From NCBI GenBank assembly GCA_947095535.1, contig OX352773.1, forward strand, positions 232,667,477 through 232,731,476: DNA of 64,000 nt, given 5' to 3'. Origin of the DNA: Poecilobothrus nobilitatus. Its lineage: Eukaryota > Arthropoda > Insecta > Diptera > Dolichopodidae. Below, in pieces: positions 1 through 12,448 of the stretch. The position numbers and the translations under genes are program-made. Position 1 is the stretch's first letter. Every line of letters starts with the position of its first letter. The notes beneath the pieces are model-generated. The model saw only the letters and a list, made by a program, of their open reading frames with translations. It had not been told where the DNA came from and made no database searches.

Positions 1-3000
1 TTCAACAAACAGAAATGTACCTACTGTAAAGAATAATATTTAGATGTTATTATTTATTTATTTAACAAAATACAGCAAGGTTTGTATAACAGTTTTCAGT
101 TAACATTTTACTTAAATTAAAAAGTGTAATGTAGATAATAATAATTTTTTTATGAATTTCAATTCACTCTGTTAATTGTTAAGAATTTTATAGATTTATC
201 TTACAAAAAAAAAAAAATAAACGCAAAAATTTTCATCACCCATGCAGTATAAAATATACGTACCTATTAGTGATAATCTTACATGTAACCAAAAAATTTT
301 AATGTTAAATAAAATTTATAAATGTTAAATTTAGTACAAAATGAAAATTTGAAAAAGAAAATTTTTGGAAATTGTTTTGAAACAGTATTCTGCAAAAAAG
401 ATAATCTGTATAATATTTGAAATATCTGCTCAAAATTAAATTTTTTTTATACCGTAAAAAATATTTCTGCTTTTTTTATTATTTTTGAAAATAATCAATT
501 TTTTTTTTTTTTTTTGTGCTAAGTCTGCTGTACCAAATTTAATACATATAAAAATTTTAGTACGCATGGATATGTTATTATCACAAAAGTTAACTAACCT
601 TCATATACAAATCAAATAAAAAAAAAAAGATATTATTATTATAATAAAGTTTTTTTTTTTTGGCAGCTATTCAGTACTAAAATCTTCATTAGAAACTCAG
701 TCGGTATTTGACCATTAGAGTGTTGATAACAGATTAACGCGTATTTTTTTTTTTTTTCAAAAAACACAAACATAAGAAAAAAACAAAATTAAAATATGTA
801 ATTGTAGATTTTATTAAAGAGAAAGAAAACCAAAAAAAAAAAAAAAAAAGAAAAGATTATTTTAAAATTTACATCATAATTTTCGTAAATGATTAAAATT
901 AAAAAAAAAAAAAATTATAAAATATATGAAAGTTTCCATCCATAAGTATTTAATATAATTTATAAAAAAAAAAATAAATACGATAGAAAAAAAAGGAAAA
1001 ACATATTTTAAAACAAAAAAAAAAAAAAAAAAAATTGCGTGACTAAAATAATGAAAATAGTACGTGTTTATATAAATATTATAAATAAATATATATAGAC
1101 AAAATATAATATTATAATGTATGTAAATATAAATTCTTAAATACATACATACATAATACCTATTTTTATGTGTTAAAAAATTTTTAGAAAAATATATTAC
1201 ATAAAAAAGAAAAAAACGTGATCGTGATTTGTGAAATGTGTTAAGGATAAAATAATTTTCCAAAAATTTGACACAATTCAAAGTGCGAGAAAAACAAAAA
1301 ATGAAATATAATAAAAAATAAATAATATAATTATAATTTGTGTGAATATACTATTCATATAATATAATATATATAATAATATAAATATTATATTATTCGT
1401 CTGTTTGTTGTGTTTGCTGTTAAATTCATATAAACATCAAAACCGTTATTAATTATCAATTAATAATCCTTTAAGTTTTTTTTGATAAATTATTTTACAT
1501 AATTATAGATATAATAAACTACACTAGGAGTTACTATACAGGAATAACTAAATTTAAGAGGATTAAAATAATAAAATAATTATAGAAAAAATAATGGTAA
1601 AATCATTGAAATAAACCGTTAATTTTATTTTGTTAAAGAAAAATACTTTAGTTTAGCATTTAAAATTTAAATTAAAAATATTCAAAATTCATGTTAACTA
1701 TGATTTAAAAAAAAAAAAATGTTTTAAAAGAATGTAAATTATTATAGCTTTTTATATGTGGTTGCAAAATTTTTTTTTCTGTCTCTATTTTTAAATAAAA
1801 AAGCCTTTTTTTTCATTTTTTTTTTTCTTTTTTATTTTTTTAAAGAAAATTGTATAATATTTTCTGACTAAAAAGTGCTAACAAAATCCTTTATGGAATT
1901 CTTCACAAAACATATTATTATCTATTGAGTTAAAGGACTATACTTATAAATTCTGTATAGATAAGAAAATAATGAATAACAGATAATAATATGATTTTTG
2001 AGGTTAACCGGAACACCAAGATTTTTTTTTTTTTTTTTGATGGGAATATATTATATTCATTATTATTTGCATGTGTGTTGTACAATATAAAATTCAAATG
2101 TATATTATATTTCCATTTATAAAATATATAATCATATTTTTGGAGATTTGATAATTTAATTGTATAAAAATAAAATTTAATTTAAATGTTTCAAGAAAAA
2201 TGCTTCGTCCTTTTTTTTTGTTTTGAAAAATAATTAATTTAAAATAAATGAAAAAGTTTACCGGTGTATATAAGTATTATTATTTTATACAAACATGTTA
2301 ATATGAAACGTGATTTACTTATTTTTTTCATAGGTAATTTATATTTTATATTTTTTTGGGATTTGATTTATTTGTTGGAGCATTTTTGGATATTATATTG
2401 TTTTGAAAATAAAAAGCTAAACGCCTTTACAAGAGAAATTATTTGTGTTTATAAAAAAAATAATAAAAAGAATTTAATTGCGAAACAAAATGAAATTTGA
2501 AATAAGATCCTAAAAAGGATATATTCAAATTAATGTAAAAATTAAAAAAAAAATATATTTAAAAAAGTGAAAACAAAAATATTAGTAATAGATACTTAAA
2601 AAAGAATAAAAAAAAAAGTGATAAGTGGATATATGTAATAAAAAAGCAAAATATGTAAAGATCTAATGTAAATCTTTTCTATGTTTTAAAATAAAACTTT
2701 TGAAATTACAAACATTTATATAAAATTTTTAAATATTAAAATAAAATATATTTAGTTTTTTAAGATTCATTATTATCTATTAAAAATTTTTGATTTCGGT
2801 AATCCATTAATATCGTAAAAGACAAAAAAAAAAAAAAATACCAACATATTATGACAAATAATTTATAGACAATGCACATCCTTATTAAATAATCCCTGTT
2901 TGTTTAGAATCAATCGAATTTCATTTCAATGATATTAAATCGAACCGTTTAGATTTTCCAAATTTTTTTATTGCTTTCTTTTTAAGTTTTAAATTTTTAG

Positions 3001-4228
3001 ACAAATTGTAATATAGTAATAGATTGTTATTTGAAAATTAACTTGTAAACATTATAAAACAAATAATTAGCTTTATTAAACTATTAATTACTACTTAAGC
3101 TTAAATGATTTATTGAATTGATTTGTAGAAAACACACATAACTAACATAATATATTATGCCTAACAATATTATTATAAGCTTCAATTTTTTTTGTATATG
3201 ATTTTTTTGATTAGAATTACAATAATTTATTGTATGTTATAATATTTTGAAACCATTTCTTAAACAAAATTTTAATGTATACAACCATATGAAATTCCTA
3301 TTTATATTACAAAATTCATTTCAATTCAATTCCTTTTTAAATTTTTTTAATTCCGCAATTATATTTTTTTAAGTATGTTTTAACAATTTTCTAAAAAAAA
3401 AATATACAATACAAGGATATTTTCCAAAGGTTAATGATTACTTCTTGTAACTGACCTTTCTAACCTTCAAAAATACTTCTTTTTTTTTTAATATTTTGCC
3501 ATTTTTTTCCCAAAAAAAAAAACAACAACAATATTAAAAATATAAAAATTATCCTTAAAAATTTTGAAAATAAATCATTAATCAGAAGAAAATTTATTTT
3601 TCCTTTTCTGGGAAATATTGGTAAAAAAAAAAAAAAGATACAAAAAATAAAAGTAATTTAATATAGATATAATACAAAACGAAAGAAAAAAAAGGATAAT
3701 ACCATAGCAATAATAACAAGTCTATATAAAGTTAAATAGAATAAATTCGTATTAATTATTATATGTATATAAAACAAAACAACAAAATACAAAAAAAAAA
3801 AAATAGAATAGAATAAAAAGAGAATAAAGAAAAAAAAATATATACCTATTATAAGAGTTTTTCACCTATTTGATGTTTTTTTGAAAAGAAAATTTAACGA
3901 GTGTAAAATAAAAGTGAAATAAAAAGCTAAAATAAATTAAATTTTTTTTTTTTTTTTGCGATGAAAAAATATTTTTAAAAAATATAAAAGAATACAAAAA
4001 AAAAATTTTTTTTTTAATACATTTCTTATTATTTTTATTGATTTCTATAATTTTACGCAACTCTATAGTCCTTTTTGTTTTCATATAACTACATAATTTT
4101 TTTCTAATAAAAAAGGATAAAAGGATAATTTATCAAAATGTATATTTTATTACTTATTATTCTTTTTTGTTTTTTTATTTTTTCAGTGTTTGTTTGTAAA
4201 CATAAAATCAATGACTCAAAAAAAGGAA

Positions 4229-4264
<36 letters not shown>

Positions 4265-4740
4265 AAAAAACTGAATAATTGATCAAATAATGCAAATTAT
4301 AAAGAAAATTTTTGGTGTCGAATTGAATTGAAAACAAAGTTATTCTAATTTTAAAATAGATAAATCACTTAAAAATAATTAAGGTCAAATACAAAAAAAA
4401 TTTCTCAAGGTATTAAAGGAAATGAAATGAAATAAAATAATACAAAAGTTCACTAAACACATAAAAAATTAATTTTATGCAAATAATAAAAGTAACAAAA
4501 TATTTTTCCTGAAAAAAAAAAAAAAAGAAAAATAGTTGAAAAGAATATTTCTGTTGTTATTCCCAAAAGCGAAATAAAATATATATAAAAAAAAAAGAAA
4601 ATAATATATTAAACAAAAAGTTATTTAAAATAATATTTGAAAAAGTCAAATAATTAATATAATAAATAATGTAAAAAAAAAAAAAAAAGATAATAAGTAA
4701 TTTAATTTTATTTGGAATTTAAAACAATTTCAGGAGTAAA
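1..4740. other. A+T-rich low-complexity stretch, no gene seen
   Basis: Long poly(A) and poly(T) tracts and ATT/TAA-rich sequence throughout. Open frames on either strand are short and consist almost wholly of Phe, Ile, Lys, Asn and Tyr, as expected from homopolymers. I found no splice-bounded coding segment, recognisable transposon end or RNA gene. Confidence 0.7.
4234..4261. repeat. (AT)n microsatellite
   Basis: Uninterrupted alternation of A and T for 28 bases (about 14 units), followed directly by a T/A run. It is self-complementary and could extrude as a hairpin; no function is implied. Confidence 0.9.
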
Positions 4741-4878
4741 AAAATTTTTAATGGATATTTTCATATAAACAACACATGAAAAGGTTTGATAATATTTTAT
4801 TATTAAAATTTTTAACAAAAGTATTAATATAAAGATCACAGTTTATAAAAATAAATAAATAATAATGGATAAACTTAC

Positions 4879-4994
4879 ATTTTGAACCGGTGTTTAATTT
4901 TTTTCGAATCATACCTGTACATAATTTGACAATTTTTTTATGGATTCCCCTGTAGTCCCTGTATTCGTACAAACGAGCACCGCAACCGTAATTT
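4879..4994 (-). CDS. Putative internal exon of an unidentified gene, two cysteines
   Basis: Read on the - strand, a 116-nt segment is bounded by an AG acceptor (complement of 4995-4996) and a GTAAGT donor (complement of 4873-4878). Only one of three frames is open across it. That frame begins NYGCGARLYEYRDYRG, encodes 38 residues, includes two cysteines 21 positions apart, and is basic in its C-terminal half. Its base composition is clearly less A+T-rich than the flanks. One base is left over at each end. I do not recognise a family; YEYRDYRG loosely resembles a beta/gamma-crystallin strand motif, but that is weak. No partner exon was found on the same strand nearby. It could be a chance open segment. 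The splice sites are seen; the exon status is inference. Confidence 0.35.
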
Positions 4995-6369
4995 CTATAA
5001 ATAGTTTTAATGATAATTTGGACATCTCAATAGGTAATACTATACCTAGATGCAAATACATCCTAAACTAAGAAATGCTCTTAAACCTTTTATGACACAA
5101 AAATATAATTATCTTTCTGAATTTTATATTGATTTTGATTCTAAAAAAAGGAAAGATATATTAAAATGATGAAATGTAAATTTACGCTAGATCAGTTAGT
5201 GCAAAAAAAAAAAACACACGTTTTTTTTTCTTCGAAATTTTTAGATTAAATCCTAGATTTTTTTCTGAAATTTAATCTTTGTTTTTTAAGTATTTTTAAC
5301 TTTTTATATGTTTACATTTTTATTAAAAAGAATGAAATCTGATGTCAAACTTTATTTCCTATACAACGAAAAAAAATTAATGTTAACTTGTAATAAAATC
5401 CACTCTAAAATCTAAATGATCCAATGTTGACATTTAGTTATCTTAATTTATTAGTTTAGTTACAAAGTGACACGAAAATGAAAAATGAGATACCGTTATC
5501 ACAATAAAAAAGAATAAGTAGGTTGAGGTAAATTTATTTATTATTAACTCAATTGAATTTTATAAACAATCTTAATTATGAGGTCCTTTGAATTTTTTCA
5601 AAAAAAATTTATCGTTACCTATAATTTCTTTTTGAAATTAGATTTAAAACAAAAAAAACTGTATTTATATTTTTTCTTTTGTGCCTCTCTGTAGCTAAAC
5701 CAGTTAGACCATACACAACTAATACACAATACTCATAAAGAAAAGTTATGGGATTTTTCCTTTTGTGTTTTAAAAGCTTGTAGTATACTTCTAATAATTA
5801 TTTATGTTATGTATGGTATATTTCCATATTTAAATAATATGGTATATTATGTCTGTATAATCTGTAAGCTTTTGTCAAACCTTCATACTATATTTTATAT
5901 TTTAATATAATTTCAATATCTTTTATCTTGTTTTAAAAATTAAAAACTTAAATATGTATATAATATAATTTATTATAAGGTTAATATTTATATTGATTAT
6001 TAACCTATCAGTTGATTAACAGGTCATTATACTTATAAATTTAAATCTATGAAATAAAACATTTTTTATAATATTTTTTGTAAATATAAAATTTATTATT
6101 GATTTTTTTTTTTATAGTTAAAATATTCAATTGTAGTAATTATTTATAATATAATTTTGAAATTTTATTTAATTATTTTAATTTTAATTCTTTTATTGTT
6201 GTTTGTTTCGGTTTAATGTACCCATTTTTCCATTTATTTAACTTCTGTTATTGTACCGTTGTAAAAGGTAATGTAGTGAAAAGATAAAGATTTCTTTGTT
6301 AATATCAATAGTGTTAAAGGGATATTTTCAAATGTTAAACATGATTTTTGCTTTCTCAATTTAAAAAAA
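4995..6369. other. A+T-rich stretch, nothing recognised
   Basis: No open frame with non-random composition, no transposon end and no tandem array was recognised. If the segment at 4879-4994 is an exon, this stretch would be upstream intron on the - strand, but no further exon could be supported in it. Confidence 0.5.
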
Positions 6370-6530
6370 AACTATTCAGTAACTCCAGCTATAAAAATTT
6401 CAACATCTTATAGAGAAAAAATTGTTTTTGCTTTTATGGAAATCTATCAACGTACAGTTCCACTGTTTTACCTAAAACAGTGTAGAAGCTTTATAAATAG
6501 GAGAACAGACAAATAGAACATTTTTGAATT
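6370..6530 (-). mobile_element. H1-type Helentron-like relic
   Basis: Contains the 5'-proximal body of H1 in degraded form: a clause like 'aactccagctataaaaa', then 'tagagaaaaa', then 'gtgtagaagctttataaat' and 'aacagacaaat', in the same order as in intact H1 copies (for example 59465-59625). Inside it, 6461-6482 forms a perfect 10-bp inverted repeat (CACTGTTTTA, 2-nt loop). No intact end is present. Confidence 0.4.
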
Positions 6531-6719
6531 TTTTGCTTTCGAAATAAACTAAAAATATTTAGATCAAATTAATTTTGTTAAAATTATTTGCATTCAGTTA
6601 AATAAACTATTTATAAAAACAATAACGCAAAATTAAAATTAAAAAAAAAAACAATACAATGCTTGAGGGTTTTTTAATATTTACATAAATTATATTAATT
6701 AAATAATATTAGTGTCGTT

Positions 6720-7290
6720 CTGTACTCGAAATTCGAACAAATCGAAGATTAGAAAATTATGAGAAATTCAATAAAAATTTGAGAATTCGTTTTAATTTTG
6801 ATATAGTTGATTATCTCAACTCTAATATACCCCGCACGAACTTAGTATGTGCTGTTGCTACAAATTTTCAGATATCTGACATAATTTTGTGCTGAAATAT
6901 AAAACTTATAAAAGTAATTTTGTGAATTTTGACAGCTGCTCGAACCAGTTACACGAAACCAACCAAACAAACCAAATCTTTTTTGATCATCAAAATTGCA
7001 GATGCTCAGCTTAATTAAATAAAAAATATAATGGATATAAATTTTGTATTGTATGACAACTTTCCGAACATATTTCTTTAGACCAACAAAATTTGGTCTA
7101 ATTTATTGTTGGTAGCAGAACTCGTTAACATGAAATTTTACTTATTTTAACAAAATTAAGCTTTATTGACATAGAGCTCATGTAAAAAGAAAGTTGTATG
7201 GTAGCTACTTGAACCGAGCGTTTAAACTTGTTCAATTTCAATATCAAAGATGGCATTTTTATAAAACTTAATAAATTACTCCAACCTCTA
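6720..7290 (+). repeat. Interspersed repeat R3, copy 1 (family unknown)
   Basis: Shares at least two separated stretches with the reverse complement of 48780-49330. One is 'aaacttgttcaatttcaat' plus its continuation at 7223-7258, matching 49007-49041. The other is a CTCGAACC-centred stretch at about 6943-6965, matching about 49296-49321. The distance between the two anchors is similar in both copies (about 280 and 274 bp), so this is a colinear element. No coding region or terminal repeat was identified, so its class is open. Confidence 0.45.
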
Positions 7291-7437
7291 ATATTTTAAA
7301 ATGATCGTCGACAGAAAATTCTTCACCGGCAATTCAAGCGTACCTAAGCAATAAAATATTTTATTATATTTTTCCATAACATTTCTTTCTACTTTCTTTA
7401 TACGCTTAGAAATTTATTCGTACGGGGTTTATACATA

Positions 7438-7795
7438 AGGCAGAATGTAAAGCTAAAGATTTTTAAGGGTTCACATTTCCCAAAAGACAATAAAATCAGT
7501 TCAAAAAAGCTTGTAAATTTTTTAAAATTTCTTATGTAAGAAAAAATTCATTAGAATGGAGAGACACATTTTTAGAAATCCCTAAATAATTAGCAAAAGC
7601 TGTTAACGTCTATAAAATTATAATGCATGAAGCTTGACAATCGCAAAAACGCAAAACCGTTTTACTTTGTGAAAAAAAATGAATCTTCGTAAACAAAAAT
7701 TAAAAAAAATAAAAATAAACAGCAAACTTCAATTTTTAACCAAATACCTTTTAGATAGGGGGTGGTACAAAAATATATTTTCTGAATTATTTAGT
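7438..7795 (-). mobile_element. H1-type Helentron-like relic
   Basis: Begins with the degraded H1 3' end as seen on the opposite strand: 'aaggcagaatgtaaagct', then 'ttcacatttcccaaaaga'. It later contains 'agatagggggtggtaca', equivalent to the 'aacagggggtggtccga' clause of intact copies. It runs into the 21-bp repeat cluster near 7783. The middle is too diverged to align by eye. Confidence 0.45.
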
Positions 7796-7862
7796 AAATA
7801 CCTGAATATATTTAGCAAAAACCTGAGAATATTTAGTGAATACTTGAATTTGACTAGGAAAT
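7783..7862. repeat. 21-bp tandem repeat cluster, copy 1
   Basis: About four units of roughly 21 bp built on 'gaatatatttagtaaatacc', ending in 'ttgactaggaaattctat'. The same run with the same terminal clause recurs at 8590-8728, and an inverted single unit lies near 7946-7970. Confidence 0.6.
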
Positions 7863-8589
7863 TCTATATAATAATCTGACTTTCATCAGGATCATTTTCA
7901 CCGTATTCTTTTCACACTGACACTCAGGTACGTTCTTCATAAATAATTCAGATTTACTAAATTTTTATGCAATCGATAAATTTTGCAAAAAAAATGTTGC
8001 GCTGAACTTTATTATTACATTTTGATTTATTTTTTGCGAGACCTGGCTAAAAAAAAAACGAAAAATTAATAGTTATTTTTGCCTGAAATATAGCGAAAAT
8101 ATAGAAAAAGAAGAAGGGTAGTGGTACTTAACCAAAGAAGAAAAAACCTTTCTCGAAGTAAACAAAAGTTGTTATTTCATGTAAATCAGTTCAGTAGTTC
8201 TTGTTAAAAAGGATTTAAACTTTTTTATGGGACAAAATAAGCCGATTAAACAATATTATGGCGATATTCATTTTTAATATACATTGAAATGAATTACAGA
8301 TAATAATGTATGATAGTAATAATTGTTTTTGGCATTGTAATAATTGATTTTATTTAAAAGATTAATTTTATATAAAATGAGAAAATTTTAATTATTATTT
8401 AAGCGAAAATTGTTAAAACTACCGAATTATGTCTGGTGCAAATTAACTTCTTAAATTGATTTTTACTTAACTTATATAAATAAATTGCCGCAATAATAAA
8501 ATTGTTTCAAAATTAAATATTATTTTTACAATTAAAAAATTATTTGAATTAAAATTGGAATTGCAAAAAAAAAATCAAATTATTTCGTA
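7863..8589. other. A+T-rich spacer between two related repeat clusters
   Basis: No gene seen. It contains an inverted copy of the 21-bp unit ('attcagatttactaaattt', near 7946) and a poly(A)-interrupted tract. The flanking direct repeat clusters suggest that the whole 7783-8728 block is one element, but no ends could be defined. Confidence 0.4.
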
Positions 8590-8728
8590 AAAATCTGAAT
8601 TCATTTAGTAAAATTTTGAAATCCAAAAAAAAACCGGAATTGATTTAGTAAATATTTGAATATATTTAGTAATATACATGAGAATATTTAGTAAATACCT
8701 AAATTTGACCAGAAAATTCTATATATTC
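8590..8728. repeat. 21-bp tandem repeat cluster, copy 2
   Basis: Five to six degenerate units of 'gaattgatttagtaaatat' type, ending with 'ttgaccagaaaattctata', closely matching the end of the cluster at 7783-7862. Direct orientation relative to that cluster. Confidence 0.6.
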
Positions 8729-8899
8729 AGAAAATGTTGCATGACCCACTTAGAAAGATTATTCGTCGTTTTTTTAAGGTACTTGAAAAAACATTTCTGG
8801 CCTTAGGTTTATGAATGTTTGTATGTTTGTTTGTGTTGTAATGTTTTGAAAGATATATTATTATTTTCTCATTTCATCAGTTTTAAGTAAAACAAATTG

Positions 8900-9555
8900 T
8901 AGTAAAGCTAAAACATTTTGTGGTAAACTTTCTGGAAAAAAGCTGTATAAGTATTTCCTTTTCTGAAAGCTTTAAAATAATTAAGAGGTATAATAATTGT
9001 ATGCTTAGTTTTTAAAATATCTATGCAAGAACAATTGAGAGATTTTATGCTAATAAAATCAGGATGACTCGATTTATCCAGAATATTTATATATAATATG
9101 TGTATGCGAGATTCTGAATTAGGATGGACTTTGTAGACACTCAAACTACAAACAAACAAAACTTTTTCTTACAATAAAAATTAAGTTTGACTTTATTTCC
9201 TTTACGATTTCTACATTATTTCGGTTCGAAGGGATAATTAGGCGGAATTTAATAAAAATCGCGATTTTGCCTTTATTTTTTGGGGTATTATTTCTGAGTA
9301 CCGTTCAAATACAAAACCTGGAGCTTTTTCTATAAAATTGTTGAAGAAAGTGTCTCTTGACTATTTGCAATTTTTTTAATAAAAAAAAAACAAAAAGAGA
9401 AAAGAAAAACTTAAATTTATAATAATAAGTATGTACCTATACCATACATTTAATTATGTATTAAAATAATAATTCACACTTAATTTTTTGCCTTTCCAAA
9501 ATTAATTTTCCTGTAAACTGAATTTTTTCTAAAATCTTATGTAACAGTTATTATA
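8900..9555. other. No gene; holds a short interspersed repeat
   Basis: The - strand has an 83-codon open frame (8908-9159) with no recognisable domain. The stretch at about 9070-9125, centred on 'gagattctgaattagga', recurs in diverged form near 19700-19745 and 61805-61850, so the open frame is probably incidental to a repeat. Confidence 0.4.
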
Positions 9556-9557
9556 TA

Positions 9558-10796
9558 GGGTGTTCAAAATTGAGGCATCATTTTGATTTTGACGCCATTT
9601 TTTTTCTACCTGGAATTACATGAAGGAACAATGTGTTTTTGTTATTACAACATTTTTTGAAAATGGTAAAAGTTTTCAAGATGTAATTAGGAAATTTCGA
9701 AAAAAATTTGGTAGAGAAAATGCTCCAACAAATCGTGCCATCAAGCTAATGGTTGATAAATTTCTAGAAACTGGATCTGTTCTTGATAACAGAGGCAACA
9801 TTTATCAACGTAGTGGCCGTTCAACCGAGAATGTAGCAGCTGTGAGCAGAAGTGTTGAAGAAGATCCAAAAACTTTCATTCGTCATCGTTCGCAGCAATT
9901 AAACATCAAACCATCCACATTATTCAACATTTTGCGTCGTGATCTCCATTTAAAGGCTTATAAGATCCAGCTGACGCAAGAATTAAAACCAACTGACCAT
10001 GCATTACGTCGGCAATTCGTTTCTTGGGCAATCGAAAAACAAGAAGAAAATGAGAATTTTTTTAACAAAATAATCTTCACCGACGAAGCTCATTTCCAGC
10101 TCAATGGCTACGTCAATAAACAGAATTGCCGCATTTGGAGTGAAGAGAATCCAAGGGTTATCTTAGAGCAACAAGTACAACCACAAAAAGTTACAGTTTA
10201 GTGTGGTTTGTGGTCAGGAGGAATCATCGGACCATATTTTTTTGAAAACGCAAATGGAAATGCGATTACGGTCAATGGAAGTCGCTACAGGGAGATGATC
10301 CGAAGCTTTTTGTGGCGGGAAATTGATGATTTGGACGTAGGGAATATGTGGTTTCAACAGGACGGTGCCACTTGCCACACCGCAAGAGAAACAATGGATC
10401 TTTTGAAGGGAAAGTTTGAAGATCGCATTATTTCTCGTAGAGGAGGAGTGATGTGGCCACCAAGATCGTGCGATTTGACACCGTTGGATTTTTTTTTGTG
10501 GGGTTTTGTGAAATCGAAAGTGTACAGCAATAATCCCACAACAATTCAAGAGCTTAAAAAGAACATTATCGAGCAGATTTCAACCATTGAGAACCGTTTA
10601 TTGAATAACGTGATTCAGAATTTTGGTAAAAGATTGGAAGCCTGCCGAAGTAGTAGAGGGGGCCACTTGGCCGACATAATTTTTCATTATTAACCGGAAC
10701 CTATTTGTAATAAATTAAAATAAAAATATATTTAATATTTCAAAAAAAAAGTCTTTTTTTATTAAAATTAAAATGATACCTCAATTTTCAACACCC
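9558..10796 (+). mobile_element. Tc1/mariner-superfamily DNA transposon, near full length
   Basis: A 1239-bp element with inverted terminal repeats. The left end (9558-9590) begins GGGTGTTCAAAATTGAGG. The right end (10764-10796), read in reverse complement, begins GGGTGTTGAAAATTGAGG. The arms agree over about 33 bp with three mismatches. The left flank ends in TA (9556-9557), the target used by this superfamily. The right flank reads GA, so the duplication is either mutated or the end is off by a base or two. The element carries one transposase reading frame with a single in-frame stop. Confidence 0.92.
9620..10693 (+). pseudogene. Mariner-type transposase, DD41D, interrupted by one amber codon
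   Basis: Encodes the enzyme that excises and integrates the surrounding transposon through its TIRs at TA sites. The frame runs 357 codons and is broken only by TAG at 10199-10201. The residues around it (VTV-stop-CGLW) indicate a TGG tryptophan mutated to TAG. The N-terminal ~110 residues are the helix-turn-helix DNA-binding region (FFENGKSFQDVIRKF onward, with PTNRAIKLMV). The catalytic triad is visible: Asp in FTDEAHF, Asp in QQDGATCHTA and Asp in DLTPLDFFLWG. Counting gives 41 residues between the second and third Asp, hence DD41D rather than the DD34D of classical mariners. The C-terminus ends in GGHLADIIFHY. Start at 9620, 62 bp inside the left TIR; no introns. The lone nonsense codon suggests recent activity. 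It would yield a 193-residue truncated product unless read through. Confidence 0.93.
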
Positions 10797-12448
10797 GAAT
10801 ATTAACGAATATTATATTAACGAATATTTAAAATGTGCATTTTTAAAACAAGTTTAAATTACTAATTGTCTTGTTTTATTCTGTTCTCTTACTAAAACAA
10901 CCAACTTAAGGATTCGTTTTAGGGTATTTTTTTTTTTTTTTTATGATTTCATGAAGTGAATAAAATTTTAATTTAGTAACAAATAAAAGCAATTTAAATT
11001 ATTTTCTGAAATATTCAATTACATTAAGGAAGTTTTCCAGGAATAATATTTTATCATAATTTTAGAAAGCCTTAGGAAAAATCAGAAAAATTAAACTTAG
11101 AACATAACAATCTATACATAGTTAGATGCTAATCTTGTTTACTTCTTTTAAAGAACAATAGCGGTTTTTTTTGTGTTAAAGTTAACAAAATTCTAAATGA
11201 AGAATAACAGAGGTAAATAATTTTCAAAAAGTTTTTGTTTTTAAAAACTAAAAAAGTTTAATAAAATAAAACAGAAATGTTATCCCCTTAACTTCTTCGT
11301 ATAGAAACACAAACAGGTAAATATTTTTTAAAACAAAATCTACATTTATATATTATTACATTAATATTTCCACTATTTGGGTATATATATAATAATATCT
11401 AAATATTCATGTGACTGTACAAATTTTAGGAGGATACAAATTTTCTGTTAACAAGAGTATTTAGGACTTTATTTTCTCGAATTTATGTAATTATTAATAT
11501 CTTATAATTTTATATTCTATCATGAAAAAAGTTTTAAAAAAGAATTTGAATTAACAACAACATTCTGTTCTGGAAAATATAATTTTCCAAATTTTTCTCA
11601 AAATCCAATAGCAAGCTTTTCAAGTTTAACGCATTCTATCAGTTATTTATTCAGATATGACAAATTATTTATACTTTTGCCCTTCAAAAATACTCTAACA
11701 TTTAACAGATTACTTATGTAATACAAATAAGATGAGATTATATTTTTAGTTGTTGTGTCTTCCTTAAAATCTGCGTTGTGGAAATTAAATAAATATTTGC
11801 CTAGTTTCATTTATTTAGTTTAAAGCAACTAATCGACTCCCTGAACCTTTTTTAATTCATATTTTTAAAGCGATTCCGAATTGTTGAGGTTACATGCAGG
11901 CGCATAAACGTGTGCCTGGAAATATAAAAATAATATAATTTTAATATAATGACTCAGAGAGTTTTAAAATATTAAAATTTATTAAAATCGCAAGCTTAAA
12001 TTTCTTTCGCGATTTGAATAACACTTGTTTTTAATATAACTTCAATTAATATGTATTTGAAAATAAAAAATGATGTAAGTTAACATTTTAGGTTCTTAAA
12101 GGTAGAGAATGAAATTTTCGGTTTTAAACTCATCTCTTTACACATTATCAAATATTATGTAAATGGATAAAATTGCTGAATCACGATCGTTTTCTTTATA
12201 CATAATTTATTTTATATCTGCGAATAGATGTTTTCTGGAACTGAAAATTGGAGAACTGAAAAAAAAAACATATCTTACAGAAATTGGCGTATCGTTTAAT
12301 GCACATACTGTTAAACAAAAATTTTATAAAACATTGCAGAACAGATAATATAAAAACAAATGTATATAATATTCTCGAAAAATAACTAGTTAATGAAAAA
12401 AAAGAGATTATGTTGTACAATTTTCATATAACTATAACTTAATTTAAA
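10797..12448. other. A+T-rich stretch, no gene recognised
   Basis: Only short low-complexity open frames. A small hairpin (CAGGCGCA ... TGTGCCTG, 11897-11918) is the only locally structured segment I noticed. No transposon ends, tRNA-like boxes or tandem array were found. Confidence 0.5.

Noticed and set aside
874..1281. 135-codon open frame on the minus strand
   Set aside because: Composed of Phe/Ile/Tyr runs from poly(A)/poly(T) tracts, with no domain, no splice or start context and no compositional contrast.
10214..10549. Minus-strand open frames of 111 and 61 codons
   Set aside because: They lie antisense to the transposase catalytic core and have no recognisable domain; shadows of the real frame.
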